Below the pieces are notes generated by a model. That model was given only the letters and a program-made list of their open reading frames with translations, was not told where the DNA came from and made no database searches. This document shows, piece after piece, positions 34,601-45,900 of a stretch of DNA of 64,000 nucleotides (position 1 is the first letter of the stretch; every line of letters starts with the position of its first letter). Both the position numbers and the translations under genes were made by a program. The stretch covers positions 1,586,442-1,650,441 of the forward strand of contig NW_020194619.1 of assembly GCF_002865645.1 (NCBI RefSeq), written 5' to 3'. The stretch comes from Hyaloscypha bicolor E. Taxonomy: Eukaryota; Ascomycota; Leotiomycetes; Helotiales; Hyaloscyphaceae.

Positions 34601-34717
34601 AGCGATGGCGCGCTTGTATTGCTCTACAACTCCAACTCTCTGCTCCAGATCACCAGCAGTCCTGCTGAGCTCGTCGACCAGAGCAAGCCATCCGTCCTCT
34701 CCAACAGGATCCGTCAT
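31619..34717 (-). CDS. PRP24: U4/U6 snRNA-annealing splicing factor Prp24/SART3
   Basis: A single-exon gene of 1,032 aa. Residues 1-530 are helical half-a-TPR (HAT) repeats with the W-x2-Y/W-x3-E pattern (KLWLAYCEWVW, TLWSRYILCAE, EFWQQYYVWEM). After a short Lys-rich linker there are four RNA recognition motifs starting near residues 575 (TTVLVTNLPVEV), 655 (LTLYVTNFPPTA), 735 (REIHVTSLDTGL) and 865 (RTVTLMNIPDTV). The C-terminus SNADFKAMFVKG is the conserved Lsm-interacting tail. HAT repeats plus four RRMs plus this tail identify Prp24/SART3, which re-anneals U4 and U6 snRNAs during spliceosome recycling. Yeast Prp24 lacks the HAT region; this long form is usual in filamentous fungi. The gene lies head to head with mitochondrial uL22m. 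Confidence 0.93.
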   Translation of the reverse strand: MTDPVGEDGWLALVDELSRTAGDLEQRVGVVEQYKRAIAAEPWSNKLWLAYCEWVWSLHTDCQNADAGWPEEEQMLGQELFALETATDVWQQGAQATQYRLSDSHELWNRWMSIELEQVAASPDEQKIERVQQLFLDRLQVPQAAWDETSQMFSTFISKYKEAAWEATMVETTKLAKTAKDLYSHRETHELKLQRAVESGQEEAVRSEMRSYLEWELAQASKRNKKGVPTSPLILCVALFERALSSTTLGLDSAVWDDYIVFLSTSRRELQDSQLPAILPVIQRATNHCPWSGTLWSRYILCAEVENLPFATMEQIKHAATNTRDLDRDGMGSVVEFYIAWSGYLKRLTMVDGATDEDVDVAEMGLPTALEDVQQWGKRRHGKEWKGDPLFRIERIFIQHLTQKGSFEEARGIWRKLVKTHADSYEFWQQYYVWEMTVRVSTTPPANATAVLIQAIHRKTLDWPEKMMEVYVRHCNNYEDAVGLVNALNSVHQLSKQVAKRREYEAAQYAQPEVLVEEVVEGESPSGVSKRKRESEDTDGAASKKVKSEDQAALREQHLKRDRENTTVLVTNLPVEVTQNKTRQYFKAYGHINSMTLKPEPDKLSSTALIEFKTPEEAQSALLRDGKYFVDKQIQVTPGTGLTLYVTNFPPTADDAYLCKLFKDCGEIFSIRWPSLKFNTHRRFVYISFRTVEAAAAATQLDGQPLGGVYKLVSKYSDPANKKDREGAMAEGREIHVTSLDTGLTEEDLNEVFSKYGKVEKVNILKTLTGASKGAAFIAFEKKEEATAALELDKTKLKSRVLNVEMSVGKNFKSSATSLGKASSASPAPEADGDSVLSPSPAPEGYQKTHAQHAPSRTEITNRTVTLMNIPDTVNDARVRALAETHGEIVKLVLKPDHQGAIVEYADAASAGKAALALENHEIAPGRKLRTGGMKDLFAEKPEIKSDRIQTGQGKKAPPAFIQPSAPVRRPGPGGRGGLGIKRGLGYSAKPTAAASSSSATSEEGVNTTGNENKKPKSNADFKAMFVKGGTQ

Positions 34718-35038
34718 GACGAAGGTTCAGTCAGGTGTTCGCGTTATCTAAAGACGCAGAAGTAAATAATCGAAGGCCAGGTGGATCGTGGAGGAGCGGA
34801 GTTACCATTTCAAAGTTGATACTTCGAATGCAACACAAGGAAAGGAAAGGAGTCACGGATCAGCAGTCGTGAATTAAAAAGTTATCGACCTCACCTCACA
34901 TACTCTTTTAGATCTGCGCCAGAGCTGTAATGCCGACCGAAAAAGGAAGGCGGTGAGGCCGCACGTGATCACAAGCATCGAAGACAACTTTTTGCTTCGA
35001 CGCCTCGAATGAGAAGCAGAGCAGCATCAACAATCACA
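34718..35038. promoter_or_regulatory. Bidirectional promoter of PRP24 and uL22m
   Basis: 321 bp separate two divergent start codons, so both promoters must lie here. No specific factor site is claimed. Confidence 0.6.
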
Positions 35039-36113
35039 ATGAGCTTGAACCTGCCATCGCGGCGAGTTGTGAGGCAGGGTATGTATCAATGGCCCTCCGA
35101 AGATGCTCCAGACAGCTAATTGGCGAGCAGTAGCAACCACTGCTCTCTCGTCGAATCCATCCCTCCCCTTCCTCTTACCATGTATCCAACGACGAACAGC
35201 ATGGATGCTGAAGAATAAAGGCACCGACGTTGATCCCAAGGCGAAGCCTCAGAATCCCTTGACAGAAGAATTCTTGAGACGGAAACCTAAGCAGGTACAA
35301 CAAATTAAGGGCGATCTCGCGTCATCATCCATTTTCGAGGATGAGGAAATCGCTGGTCCGAAACCGAACCAGATAGACATTGCGGGCAATGGAGAAGGGA
35401 AGGAGCAGCTCCTTGCGCGAGATCCCAAAACGATGGCAGCTGCGCTGGATCCCGATCCAGAGGGGCGACGACGATGGGAGCGCAAGATGGTGATTAGGGA
35501 GATTGTTAAACGGGGTCGACTGTCAAGGGCACAAATGTTGAAGAGGCAGGAGAGAGAGCTGTTGTCTAAGAGTCACGATTTTAAGACTTCGGTCAAGAAG
35601 CTTGTTCCTTTGGCGAAGCAGATTACTGGCAAGACTCTCGAGGAAGCTATCATTCAGATGCGATTTTCAGCGAAAAAGGTTGCGGTGGAGGTTAAAGAAC
35701 ATCTTGAGCATGCCAAGAACGAGGCAATTGTCAAGAGAGGTATGGGTCTAGGCGGGAAGAAAGATTTCAGTCCCGTCAAGATTCAGACGAAGGATGGGAA
35801 GCGTGTCAATGTTGATGATCCGACCAGGCTGTATGTTTCTCAGGCTTGGTGTGGCAAGGGTCGGTATACAGAGGAGCCGGATTATCGAGCAAGAGGTCGG
35901 ATCAATGTGATGAAGAATCGAACTACAAGTAAGCGTCTCCCCGGTTATTAATGTTCAGGTCTAACAAATGTAGGTTTAACTGTCATTTTGAAGGAAGAAG
36001 CTACCCGGGTTCGACTCCATAACGAGCGGGAGGAGAAAGAGAAGAACAAGAAAGTCTGGGTGCAACTGCCGAATCGACCTATCACTGCTCAAAGGCAGTA
36101 CTATTCATGGTAG
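35039..36113 (+). CDS. MRPL22: Mitochondrial large-subunit ribosomal protein uL22m
   Basis: Three exons (35039-35078, 35131-35928, 35974-36113) give 325 aa. The tiny first exon completes an Arg/Ser-rich mitochondrial presequence (MSLNLPSRRVVRQ). The ribosomal L22 fold follows in the second half: KKLVPLAKQITGKTLEEAIIQMRFSAKKVA, KNEAIVKRGMGLG, YVSQAWCGKGRYTEEPDYRARGR, and a C-terminal LTVILKEE strand. It should sit near the exit tunnel of the mitoribosome. An ATG at 35103 inside the first intron is in frame but gives a poorer leader. The second intron splits an AGT codon. Confidence 0.9.
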
Positions 36114-38424
36114 ATGTAGATATGTTGAGATGAGATGGCATCTGTACGGTTATTTGTTTGTATCATAGAGGGTGCTCGGGTTCGTTATACTAGACCAGTC
36201 CCCAAGCGTTTCTCTTACGTGCTCACCTACTTTTTGTTCCCCACACTTCACGACTTTTGCAATATCTGAATCACCTTGCGGACCCGACTTGTGCCGGAAG
36301 GGTCTCGGTGCCCGAAGAATAGGATCCAAGGTTAGGGATCCCAAAGTTAGAAGTGTCCTGGCCGTATTAATATGGACTGGACTGAATTATATATAGTCTT
36401 TTCTTCTATACTGCGATAATTTCATCATTTTAGTTTTGCCACAAAAATCACACACCAATAATAACAGGTACTGCCCATGAAACAAATACCTCCTTGATCT
36501 AGACTAACACTCAATAGAAAATCTCTCGGCATTTTTTACTCCATAGGCTTTCAGGCACAAGAGCCACCCAAAATGGCACCAATCGAACTTGCAACACTCG
36601 GCACTCCCGTCCTTGCCCTTCTATCTCGTGCAATCGAACCAATGCTGCGCCAGACTTTCGCCCAGCCACCTGACTCTCCGGCCTCGGATTCCGACTCTAT
36701 CTTGGACTCAATACCATCGAAGTAATTGACACACACCTGGACACTTCATTCACAGTGACCATCTGTGGGCCAGCCATGATGACTCTCTATAACCGGTACA
36801 CGACTGTCGCTGGTGTATGCATAGCCTTGTTGCACTGTACTTCACCGCCATGATAGTAGTTACGATGGCTTTGCAAGCGAGCTTTTACTGGTCTTGGGGG
36901 AACGGATGGGAAAATTGGCGGGTTGGCGGGCCGCGTATTGGATGTGGGGTCCCATCGAGGAAGATAGTGGCGAGATTGATCTCGCGAAGGGTGTCAGTCT
37001 CTCTTCGACTCTCCCTCCACCAGAGTCCCCTAAAATCGTGGTCGTGTAGCCAGCGCCCTATCGGAGATGGTATCACCAGCCCAGATGCCCAAGCCAACTT
37101 TGGTACAACCAACACCCAATCCAGACCAAGGCACCAAAAGTGCGTGATCCGGAGACCAACCTATCCGACGACCACCCGAGTTGAGCTCCAGGAACGGCGA
37201 GTTCGGCTCCTCGCGCTGAATCTTAGGAGACAAAAAGCAAAGCCATCACCGCGCTCTACGATTACCCGCTGGGCGAGCTCCGGAACTTCTGCACTTTTAA
37301 TCCGAAAACGAACACGATTACTGCCATGAGAAAGAATCAAGTATTCCCAGTCCGACAGTTCTGAGACAAGCGGGGCTAGAGGTGCTTTGGCTGCCGATCA
37401 AATTTCCAAGAGAAAAGGAGTGATGCAAGATAGCACTGGAGGCCGAGAGAACATTCAGGTTTGACGAGAGCTTGATTTGATGGAAGAGTGAGGAATCTTT
37501 CTCGGGATTGGGTTTCGGCTGAGAAAGAGACTCTGATTCCTGGCTAGTAGGAGTACTGGTATGATTTGTTTGCGTCAGTTGTGGTAGGAGGGAGTAACAA
37601 TTGAGCTTCTCGTACCTTGCGGTTGCCATTCACCTTGTCCACCTTTTCATGCAACCTCCATGATTTCTCCATCGTTTATATCCTGACGCACCTCAAGGAA
37701 GTTTTAGTCAGCCGGGCCTGCAGATTGCAGCCGTGACGGAAGATCAGGACTGAGATCAGTTGTTCCTGCTATTCCACGCCTCTCTGTCGAGTTCTCTCCA
37801 AGGATATATTTTCCCCGGCAAGTGTGCCACCGGGCGTAGTGGAGTGAAGCGCAAACTACCGGAGATTCAACTCTCCCACTTTCATCGCTTCTATGGATTT
37901 TCCATGTATGTTCTTAAAATGCGGGGGAGTGAGGGACGGGAAGTGACAACAAGCTGTGTTGCAGAATGGAAGCGGAACTGACCGGCTTGGAGTCTGAGAC
38001 TTTTCAAGCATGAATTTTGTGAACTTTGGAGAGGTTGTAGTTCGACATGTGATAAAACACTTAGTGTAAGTTTGCTAAAGCCATGGGGAGGTAACTTTAT
38101 ACTAGTCCTGCTCTTGTATCAACTGTCTGAGTACTCTCGTGCCATACACAATGATATCCACCAAAACCAGCCATCTCGGGACTTTTCCTGCCATGTCTGC
38201 AACGGTGTGTAGTGTCTCTGATGTAAACTTCCGCAAACTTGCTCGATCCCAGATTCGAGCCTGAACAAAGATATTCAGATGTAAGACACCCATAACTTCA
38301 AAGGCCAAGCACAAGCGATGCCATGACAATAGACCTATTTTTATTTACGAGGCCTTGACATCTGTGTGAGCGGGAGATAACCGATTCAAGGATAAGCACA
38401 TACAAGCATGGGAACGTATTCTTC
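36114..38424. other. Poorly resolved region with only short frames
   Basis: No conserved gene is recognised. A short plus-strand frame starts MAPIELATLGTPVLALLSRA (36573-36725, 50 aa). A nearby plus-strand segment (36783-36930) reads LYNRYTTVA and, after a possible 43-bp intron, VVTMALQASFYWSWGNGW; they might be pieces of a small membrane protein. A 103-aa minus-strand frame lies at 37318-37629 (MATARYEKLNCYSLLPQL). 38102-38330 may hold the decayed C-terminal extension of the neighbouring BTB gene (see findings). None is strong enough to call. Confidence 0.3.
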
Positions 38425-39578
38425 TTACCTCTTTCTCCTCTGAAAGGTATTGATATCCAGTCCAGTTACTTTGTCTGCAACAGATAAAGCTTTGTACGAA
38501 AACAAAATGTGGAGTCCGTGGCCGCCGCTCGGGGAGATGGGTATACCTACATATGAATCTATTTCATCACACAGTGACACCGCCTTGAGATCTGCGATGA
38601 CACTGGCGAGCTCGTTGAATGTTATACCGTGGTATGGAGGCTCCTGAATCGGCCAAACCCCTGCTGCCGACAATCCCTTGATAAGAGATCCAAGGACCAT
38701 AGCATCATATGCGGATCCACAAATGACATTGATTCCTCGGTATCTTTCGATGACTTGCTTGATGAAATCAAATAGCTTGGATATATTTGCCGCCCGGTTT
38801 CTTGCGACCATTTCTATTCAAAGGTTAGCATTTTTCTAATCATGTAAAAAGTTGGGAAACTTACCTAGGACTTTCTCTGGAATTGGAAGATCGGTCACCT
38901 CATCAGTGAAATTGGCACGGCAACCAATAATGGCTGCTCTTGTAATTGCGGCGAACTCTTTCTCTCTTCCAAAAACCCAAGATATGGCCATCCATCTTTG
39001 AGTGCTCTGCTTTTGGCTGTGGCAATGGACTCTCGGAAGTTCCTCTTTCTTGAGAACGTGATCGATCCAAGAATCGGAGCATAATCCAACTTCTTCCTCC
39101 ATTTGATATTTATCCACCAGTATTGCGAGTTGGTCAACATTTCCATGTCAACCTGCTTGGGGACAAGACTATTGCGGCCATGTATGATGTCCGGTACGAT
39201 GACCATTACGGCTTGATCATCATCCGGCAGGTCGACTTCAATTTGACCAGCAGCATTTCGCTGCATTCCTTCCTTGAAACGTCCAGGCTGCAGCATGACT
39301 TTGAAGACCGGCGAGGCTAGAATCATGTGTTTTGACGAGACTATCATACTGATCTTTTCCGCTTCCCCAGCTGGTGCAGTTAGTTTTGAGAACTCCCGCT
39401 TGCGTTTCTTGCTTCTCTTGCTGGGTGGACCGGCAGCGCTTTTAGGAGAACCTTCGGTAGCATCTTTACCAATCCCCTCGGTAGTCTGTGGGCTCGCCGC
39501 ATTCGTTGTTGCCGTCGGCTTTGAAAGAACCAGGACCAAGTCTCCGTCGGGATCAAAGGTGTATCGAGTGGAAGGCAT
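38425..39578 (-). pseudogene. BTB/POZ protein, copy 1 (frameshifted)
   Basis: Two exons (38865-39578 and 38425-38813; GT-AG intron, phase 1). The N-terminus has the family tag TFDPDGDLVLVLSKP and a variable Ser/Pro-rich linker. A BTB/POZ core follows (MIVSSKHMILASPVFKVML, DIIHGRNSLVPKQVDMEML), then a C-terminal helical part (WVFGREKEFAAITR, PIPEKVL, DAMVLGSLIKGLSAAG). Paralogues read LTxxxxLVDKYQM where this copy reads LTNSQYWWINIKW. One base is missing near 39131, and the correct frame (LAILVDKYQMEEEVGL) resumes at once. The exon length then fits the paralogues' splice phase exactly. Unless this is a sequencing error, the gene is dead. BTB proteins act as dimerising adaptors, often for Cullin-3 ligases; the role of this fungal family is unknown. 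Confidence 0.75.
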
Positions 39579-40712
39579 TGCGAAGCCGTGGCGATTGACG
39601 CAGAGCGAGTTCCCCTTTGCGTTAATTGATTCGGCTGCAGCCTCCTATCACAGCCGATTCCGTGGACTTCGTGCGCTCTGGGCAGCAGAGATTGCGGTGA
39701 GCATCTACACAGAGATGAGTAAGCGACTGAAAACGGGATTGCTTGATTAATACCTAGTGTTGTGGAATTTTCGATCGTAGAGGCTGTAGTTTGCAGTTGC
39801 GAAGCTGTTCAGGGAAGTTTTGTTGACTTTCAGGGCCAGCTTCGGCTATCCCACAGCGCTAGCGCGCCATTAGCTTAGGGGGTCCTGCCGCCCCTAGAAC
39901 CGACATCGAAAAGGTCTCCTTTTCCCCTTCCGATTTAGATATGTGGCATAACGGGGCGACGATTGCTCGACGCCCCCGATCGATTTCAACTCCCTCCAAG
40001 GAACGAATTTCTGGATTGCTGAGGGTGCGTTTGTCAATTCGAAATGGCAGGCGCCCGAGGATAGAGTTAGCAGGAGGAAGGTGCGGCCAAGTTACCGCGG
40101 AGGAATGGGGAAACGGGAAGGGCGAGGGAGGCGAGTGCAATTATCAGGGCGTTGTTGCTGTCGAGGGTATGGGGAGTGGATGGTGTCTGGTATGAGAGAT
40201 GATTAATTACTCTTGCAACGTACCACGTAAGTTCTTGGCGAAGAGCATTGCATGGAAAATACAATTGTATACATTCTGGAAAGCAAGCCAAAATACCTGG
40301 CTGACATTGGTGGGTATATAAATACAACTGAAACTCCGTGTCTCAGGCGGGGGGTCCTGTCCCAGCGCCGCGGGGCGAGGCTGCTGGTGATGGGGAAAGG
40401 GACCTCGACGACTCAGCCCCCTGCCATTTGCTATAGCTCGACCTTCCCTGGCTCTAGTAAAAGCGTTTGCTGTGGACTTACTTACAATCTTGTTTGAACC
40501 ATGAATCAAACAAAGGAGGATCTTTACTCCTCCTTCATGTACTGTTGCGGCCGGTATCCGGTCGATCCATTTTGAACATCGGCCGTTGCCAGGACCTTGA
40601 GGATTCTGAACCAATGATCTGGGGGATAGAAGGTGCCGTGTCGCTGTTGATCAAAGAGTTGGTCAACATAGCGATATATCTGCACGGGAAACCATGCAAA
40701 GGAGAAATACGA
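39579..40712. other. Intergenic between BTB copies 1 and 2
   Basis: 1.1 kb without an independent gene. The part 40524-40712 is an in-frame continuation of BTB copy 2 beyond its TGA (62 sense codons). The rest shows nothing recognisable. Confidence 0.4.
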
Positions 40713-41953
40713 TCATTCTGTTTGGAGAATTGGCCAGTGCTCCACAAAGGCGTCCTTCTTGAAAGGGCCTTTCCTTGGTTCCTTGAACGCCTTGAGGTCC
40801 AATCCGTTAATATTTGCTTCGAGAGCATCCATTTGGGCGCAAATCGACTGCTTGACTCCATGTGACGGCACAATGTTGAGGTTTCCCGAACTGTACTGGG
40901 AGAATGGCTCCTCGCACAAGGCGGTGATCTCTAACAATCGTGCCCTGGTAATGATGCCAGAGAAAGTATGCCCGGTATAGGGATGGGATGGAGGCGGCCA
41001 CAAGCCGTTCGCAGAAGCACTTTTCAACAAAGAACCAAGAATGAGTCCGTCACATGCGGTGTTCTTCTTGATTCGATTGCCTGGCCAGAACGTGCGACAG
41101 TGCTGCATGGGGCCTTGATACTTCATGATGGTGTATTCAACAACAGCAATTGCATCTTGAATACCCTTCCGTCGAGCGTCCGAGATTGCTGCTGTAAATT
41201 CGTCAGATTACCGATTTGATTTTAGAAGATTTGCTGAGACTTGCCAAACACAGGTTGTGGAATCGGAAGATGCGACTCATGGGCCCCAAATAAGTCTGTG
41301 CTCCCACGCATAGCAATCCGGGAGATTTGCTTGAATATGTCCGCTAACCCAAACACCCAGGAGATGTTTAACCAGGCTAGGAGGTCAGCGGTAAAGAACA
41401 TAGGCACAGACGACTTCAAAGTGCTCATCCAGAGCTCAACGCACAGCTCAACAACTTCTAGCATCTGGTATTTATCAACGAGAACCGACAATTCTGTCAT
41501 GATCCTCAGGTTGACTTGGCGGGGTACCTGTCGCACGCGTCCATGGATAATATCGAGCAGAATTCTGAGTGCTGCAGGATCGTCATCCGGTAATTCCACC
41601 TTGACTTTACCTGACGAGCGAAGTGTGTCTCCTTCTTTGAAGTTATTATGTTGTAACATCGCCTTGAAAACAGGAGATGCAAGCATCAGGTGCTTTGATG
41701 ACACCAACATATGTATTTCTTTCTGGGCTTTTGGCGATTCAAGTTCTGGTGGTGGTGATTCAATAGAATCGCCATCGAAACGGGATAGCGTCGTAGAAGC
41801 AATCATGTCCGGAAGAGACAATTGAGTTGCTGTCTGTTCGATTGCTCCGCCGTCTAGCCCATCGCTCCCCGTCGAGTCGTCATTCTCGTTGCTGTCAGCT
41901 AGCACCAGCAGCAGGTCTCCATCCGGATCGAAGGACAGAAGTTCGACAGCCAT
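40713..41953 (-). CDS. BTB/POZ domain protein, copy 2 (GC-AG intron)
   Basis: Exons 41245-41953 and 40713-41191 give 395 aa. The family tag SFDPDGDLLLVLAD opens the protein. The BTB/POZ core (MLVSSKHLMLASPVFKAMLQ, DIIHGRVRQVPRQV, LSVLVDKYQMLEVVELCVE) occupies residues about 85-185. A helical C-terminal part follows (WLNISWVFGLADIFKQI, PIPQPVF, DGLILGSLLKSASANG). The intron sits at the same codon position as in the other copies but its donor is GCAAGT, so it must be a GC-AG intron or a mutated donor. The stop TGA at 40713 is followed by 62 sense codons in the same frame. The start ATG aligns with copy 3. Probable scaffold or adaptor; partner unknown. Confidence 0.75.
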
Positions 41954-42919
41954 TCTAACACCTCACGGTGAATAATTCTATCTGTCCATATATTTATGGA
42001 AGATGTTATCGCCAACTTGTTCTGTTTTGCTGTTGGGTACCGGGATCGCGGTCGAGCACTGCCCGTGCAGTGTGGTTCGAGGGGTTCGAGAACACGAGGA
42101 GACAAAGTTGTGATTCAGGTGTCCTACTCGATTGAATTAGACCATATGCCAAACACTTTCAGGTTGAGGAACTTGCTGTTCATGATAGATAGCGAAGAGG
42201 GGAACTGCTCGAGGTGGCGAAAATAGGGTTCAGCCGAAGCTGATTGGCAAGGCTACGCTAGGCGAAAGAAGGAGACCTCTACGACATCTCTTCATCCTCA
42301 TCTCACATCAAGCTTTCTTCACTGCATTATACCCCCGTCAAGCACAAAACCCATAACTTGATCCAAATAATGAATTCTGAATCCCGGCCATCGAGATCTT
42401 CTACTTCTAGAACCTCCTGCATCACGCGCGGCCATTTACTCGCAGGCATAAATATCGATGTACTAGATTCCCATGGAAGCCAGGTTACTGACACCTTGAC
42501 CGACAGCATTTACATTGCGTCTCACCTGACCCTTGTCACATGCTTTTGGCGTAAAAAAAATTTAGAAAGAAAGAAAGTAAGAAAGAAAGCAAGCATGCCT
42601 GATTTGAACGGGTACAGCTTTCTCGAACGATCACGAGATTTGCTTGCTTGGACAGGCAGGTCTCTTCTCTGGGGTTCCCCGAGCATATAGGGCGGCAACA
42701 AGCGGTCATTGGGCCTAGGATGGATTGAAATAGCGTACAGTATAGCCAGGGTGCTTCCAACACCAGCAACAACAGAATGATTTGTCATCATACCCCTTAA
42801 TGCTCCCCTGAAGCACTCCCACGTTTCAGCAAAGCCAGCAACGACAATCCGAATCTCAAGACGACGGAACTTCAAGATAGCGGGATAGTGGAGCTCCCAA
42901 AGTTTTCACAGCAGATACC
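41954..42919. other. Divergent upstream region, BTB copy 2 and zinc-finger/ankyrin gene
   Basis: 966 bp with no convincing gene. A short GAAA-type simple repeat lies at about 42565-42595. It should contain the promoters of both neighbours. Confidence 0.45.
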
Positions 42920-45900
42920 ATGGAAGCCGTGCTCCCCCCTAGATATACTGTTCAATCGGCTCGCAATCCATTCCGCCGCCCTCGAGCCGAGACAGTTGAC
43001 TCTTGTCTTAAATACAGCCTTGGGGGAGAACCGAGGACAATAAACGCTACCAGGTACAGGATCTACCAGTCCATCTTCGATCGGTCTTGCTCAGAGCCAT
43101 ACCTCATTTCAGGTAACTAAATTACACCTCTTTCTGTGACTTCAATAATTGATATAAGACAGAGAACGTGGCGATCAAAGTGCTGCGGTTATCGGCACTG
43201 CAGGATGAGGTTCTGGGAGTTCTCTGGGATGATGTGAGTTCTCTTTCCTGGATGGGCAAAATTTCGGCAGCTTGTGTATATGAAGACTCTAATGATGCTT
43301 TGCAGGCTCTCAACGCGACCTTTGAATGTTCATCGTCAGTTGAACCCAGAGAAGAGTTTCTCAAGAAGGATGAGTTCTTGATAATTCTTGCTGGTCTTCA
43401 GAGGCAGCTTGGACTTGATGACGAATCGTTCAAAGAGAGGCTTTCAAATCGCGATGAAGCAGATCCCGCGCAAGTAAGATCCTCCGGTGGGGAAGTAACT
43501 TCGCTCGATCCTCAGAAAACTCCTCTTCTGAATTTGCAAGTCTTTGCCGTCAGTGAGGATGTCGAGCAGGACGTTGCACAGAAGAGAATAGTATCTTCCC
43601 CCAATTCAACAAAAGCTCTGAGACAGCAGTAGGCAATGATCACCCCTACGCAGACGGCTTTACCGAATACTCTTTAGCTTTTTACCATCCAACGCCTCCA
43701 GCTGTGGTAATATTTGGCAATGATGTGAAGTCAACAGTAGTTGATCAATCTGGGATTGGAAAGAGCTCCCCACTACAACTCGAATCTAGGAATCTCGCGG
43801 GACAGTTTCTGATTGGGTTTGCCGTACCTGCACCCTACACAACCCCGTGGAATACCTTGCTTGTAGTGCATGCGCTACAGAACGCCCCCAAGAACAGTAC
43901 TCAAAACTGATGGCAGAGAGTAGCGAGAAAAGTTCAACAGCTCAAACGGCATCGATGCACCAACGGGATTCATTCAAAGAGCCAAGTGTCGAATCGCGGG
44001 AAAAAGAAGTTAATTTCGAAGGAGCAGAGAAGGAAGCTGACCGATTTTCTCGGACACTTCCCGAGATTGTACCAATAAGGTGGACGAAAAATAATTCATT
44101 GCCAACTCACGCCGCCCGTGTGGGTGTACAAAATACAACTTTTCACCCATCACCCGGTATATATGAGATCGATACATCAATCACTACCTCAGCTAGCGAC
44201 GCTGAAGCACGCTCTCTCGCCACTGCTCTAGAGCCAAAGAAGAGGATGTTCAGTGTCAAAGGACTTCGCCACAATATTTTGCAACAAAACTTGGAGAATT
44301 CGGATCAAGTCGCCAGTGGTTTCTTACTCCAGACTTTGGCACAGGTACTCGAGGATGCTGCATCCGCCGGGAACCTGCCCCTTGTTGCTTCTGCTTTAGA
44401 TTTGGGCGCGGATGTAAACTACTCATCGCGCAAGAATAAGGAATGCCATCTTGCGCTTCCTCGAGCGGCTGCAGTAAAGCATGAACCTGTCGTTGAATAC
44501 CTTTTGAGAATGGGAGCCAATAGGGACACGGCCGCCTCCGCGTTGTATGCGGCCATCAATCACAAAGCCACCGGAATTGCTATGAAACTCGTTCCGCGTG
44601 CAGACTTCAACAAGATGTGGAAATCTACGCGTTTCAAAGACTTGCCTCACAATGTATACGAGTCTCCCGTTGCAGCGCTTGTTGGAATGGACGAGGAAAG
44701 TCGACGCAAAATACTGCGCCTGATGATGGAACAACCAAGTTTCGATGCGGAAAGTCCTGCAATGTCATTCGTTGAAAACATAGACGAACTGTCCAGTCCC
44801 AAAAGTAGTGGAATGACGGTCCTCGGGTGTTTTGCTGCATTCACCGATTTAGCTACCGTCGAATTTCTGCTTCAGCAGCTAGGGCAGACCAACAATGTGC
44901 AGAAACGTCCAAACACAAGCCAATACAGAGATTCTCTCTGTTGCATTAGCAGTACTTATTGGCAACGAGAGCCTGCTGACGCACTGAAGATGGCCAGCCT
45001 TTTACTGGACCACGGAGCTCACGCTGGAGCGACTGTCTCAATCCCAGGACAACGCAAGAACGAATATTCCGCCCTGACTCCAGCAATCAAGGGAGGAAGC
45101 CTAGACGGTGTACGGCTTTTGTTGAAGCATGGCACGAATCCTGAGTCTTCCATGTACGTTGCTGAAAATTATCCGCATGACCACCTTTCTCCGTTAAGTT
45201 ATGCGGTATTTTGCGGCGCCGTTGGCATATGTCGTGCTCTCGTGGAAAGTGGAGCAGTGCCGAATCGCGTGAATGTAGATGGTAGGTCGCCACTCTATTA
45301 CGCATGCATTAGTAGAAAGCTTGAACTGGTGCAATACCTTCTCTCCTTCAACGTGAAGCACAACGATATCAACGAATGTCTAGAAGCAGCGGTTGAGTCG
45401 AACAATCTAGAAATCGTTGGTGTATTGATACACGTCCATGGTGCAAGCGCAACTCCTCAGGTATGGGAACGGGCAATGTTAGTCAAGCACACTCCCAAAG
45501 AACAAAGTTCTTCTATCGAGATCATCGACCTTCTACTGTCAACAAAAACGAAATCGAATCCCTTCCGCAGAGCCTGGATCCTCGCAGCAATCGACAGCAA
45601 AAACTTCTCCGGGCTCCACAGAGTTCTCGAGATGCGAAATAAGAATCTAGGTTTCGACGTCAACGAGGTGTTTCAGGATCCGCGGTGGTCTAATGTCTCC
45701 AACACTGTCAAATCCTCGACCCTCTTACCGAGGTCTGGATTTGCTATCAAGAGAGACGATCTATACAACTGCCTGGCTTACGCGGAAGAGAAAGATGCCA
45801 GTGACATCGTTGCTTTGTTGAAAAGCTATTGGTGGACGAGCAAGAAGAGATGCGGGCCAGATTCCGAGGCCAGGTTCGGTAGTAGATATGGTTGTTCCAG

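Noticed and set aside
42595..42660. tRNA-like T-loop word GTTCAAATC in minus sense
   Set aside because: No matching stems, anticodon arm or acceptor could be drawn.
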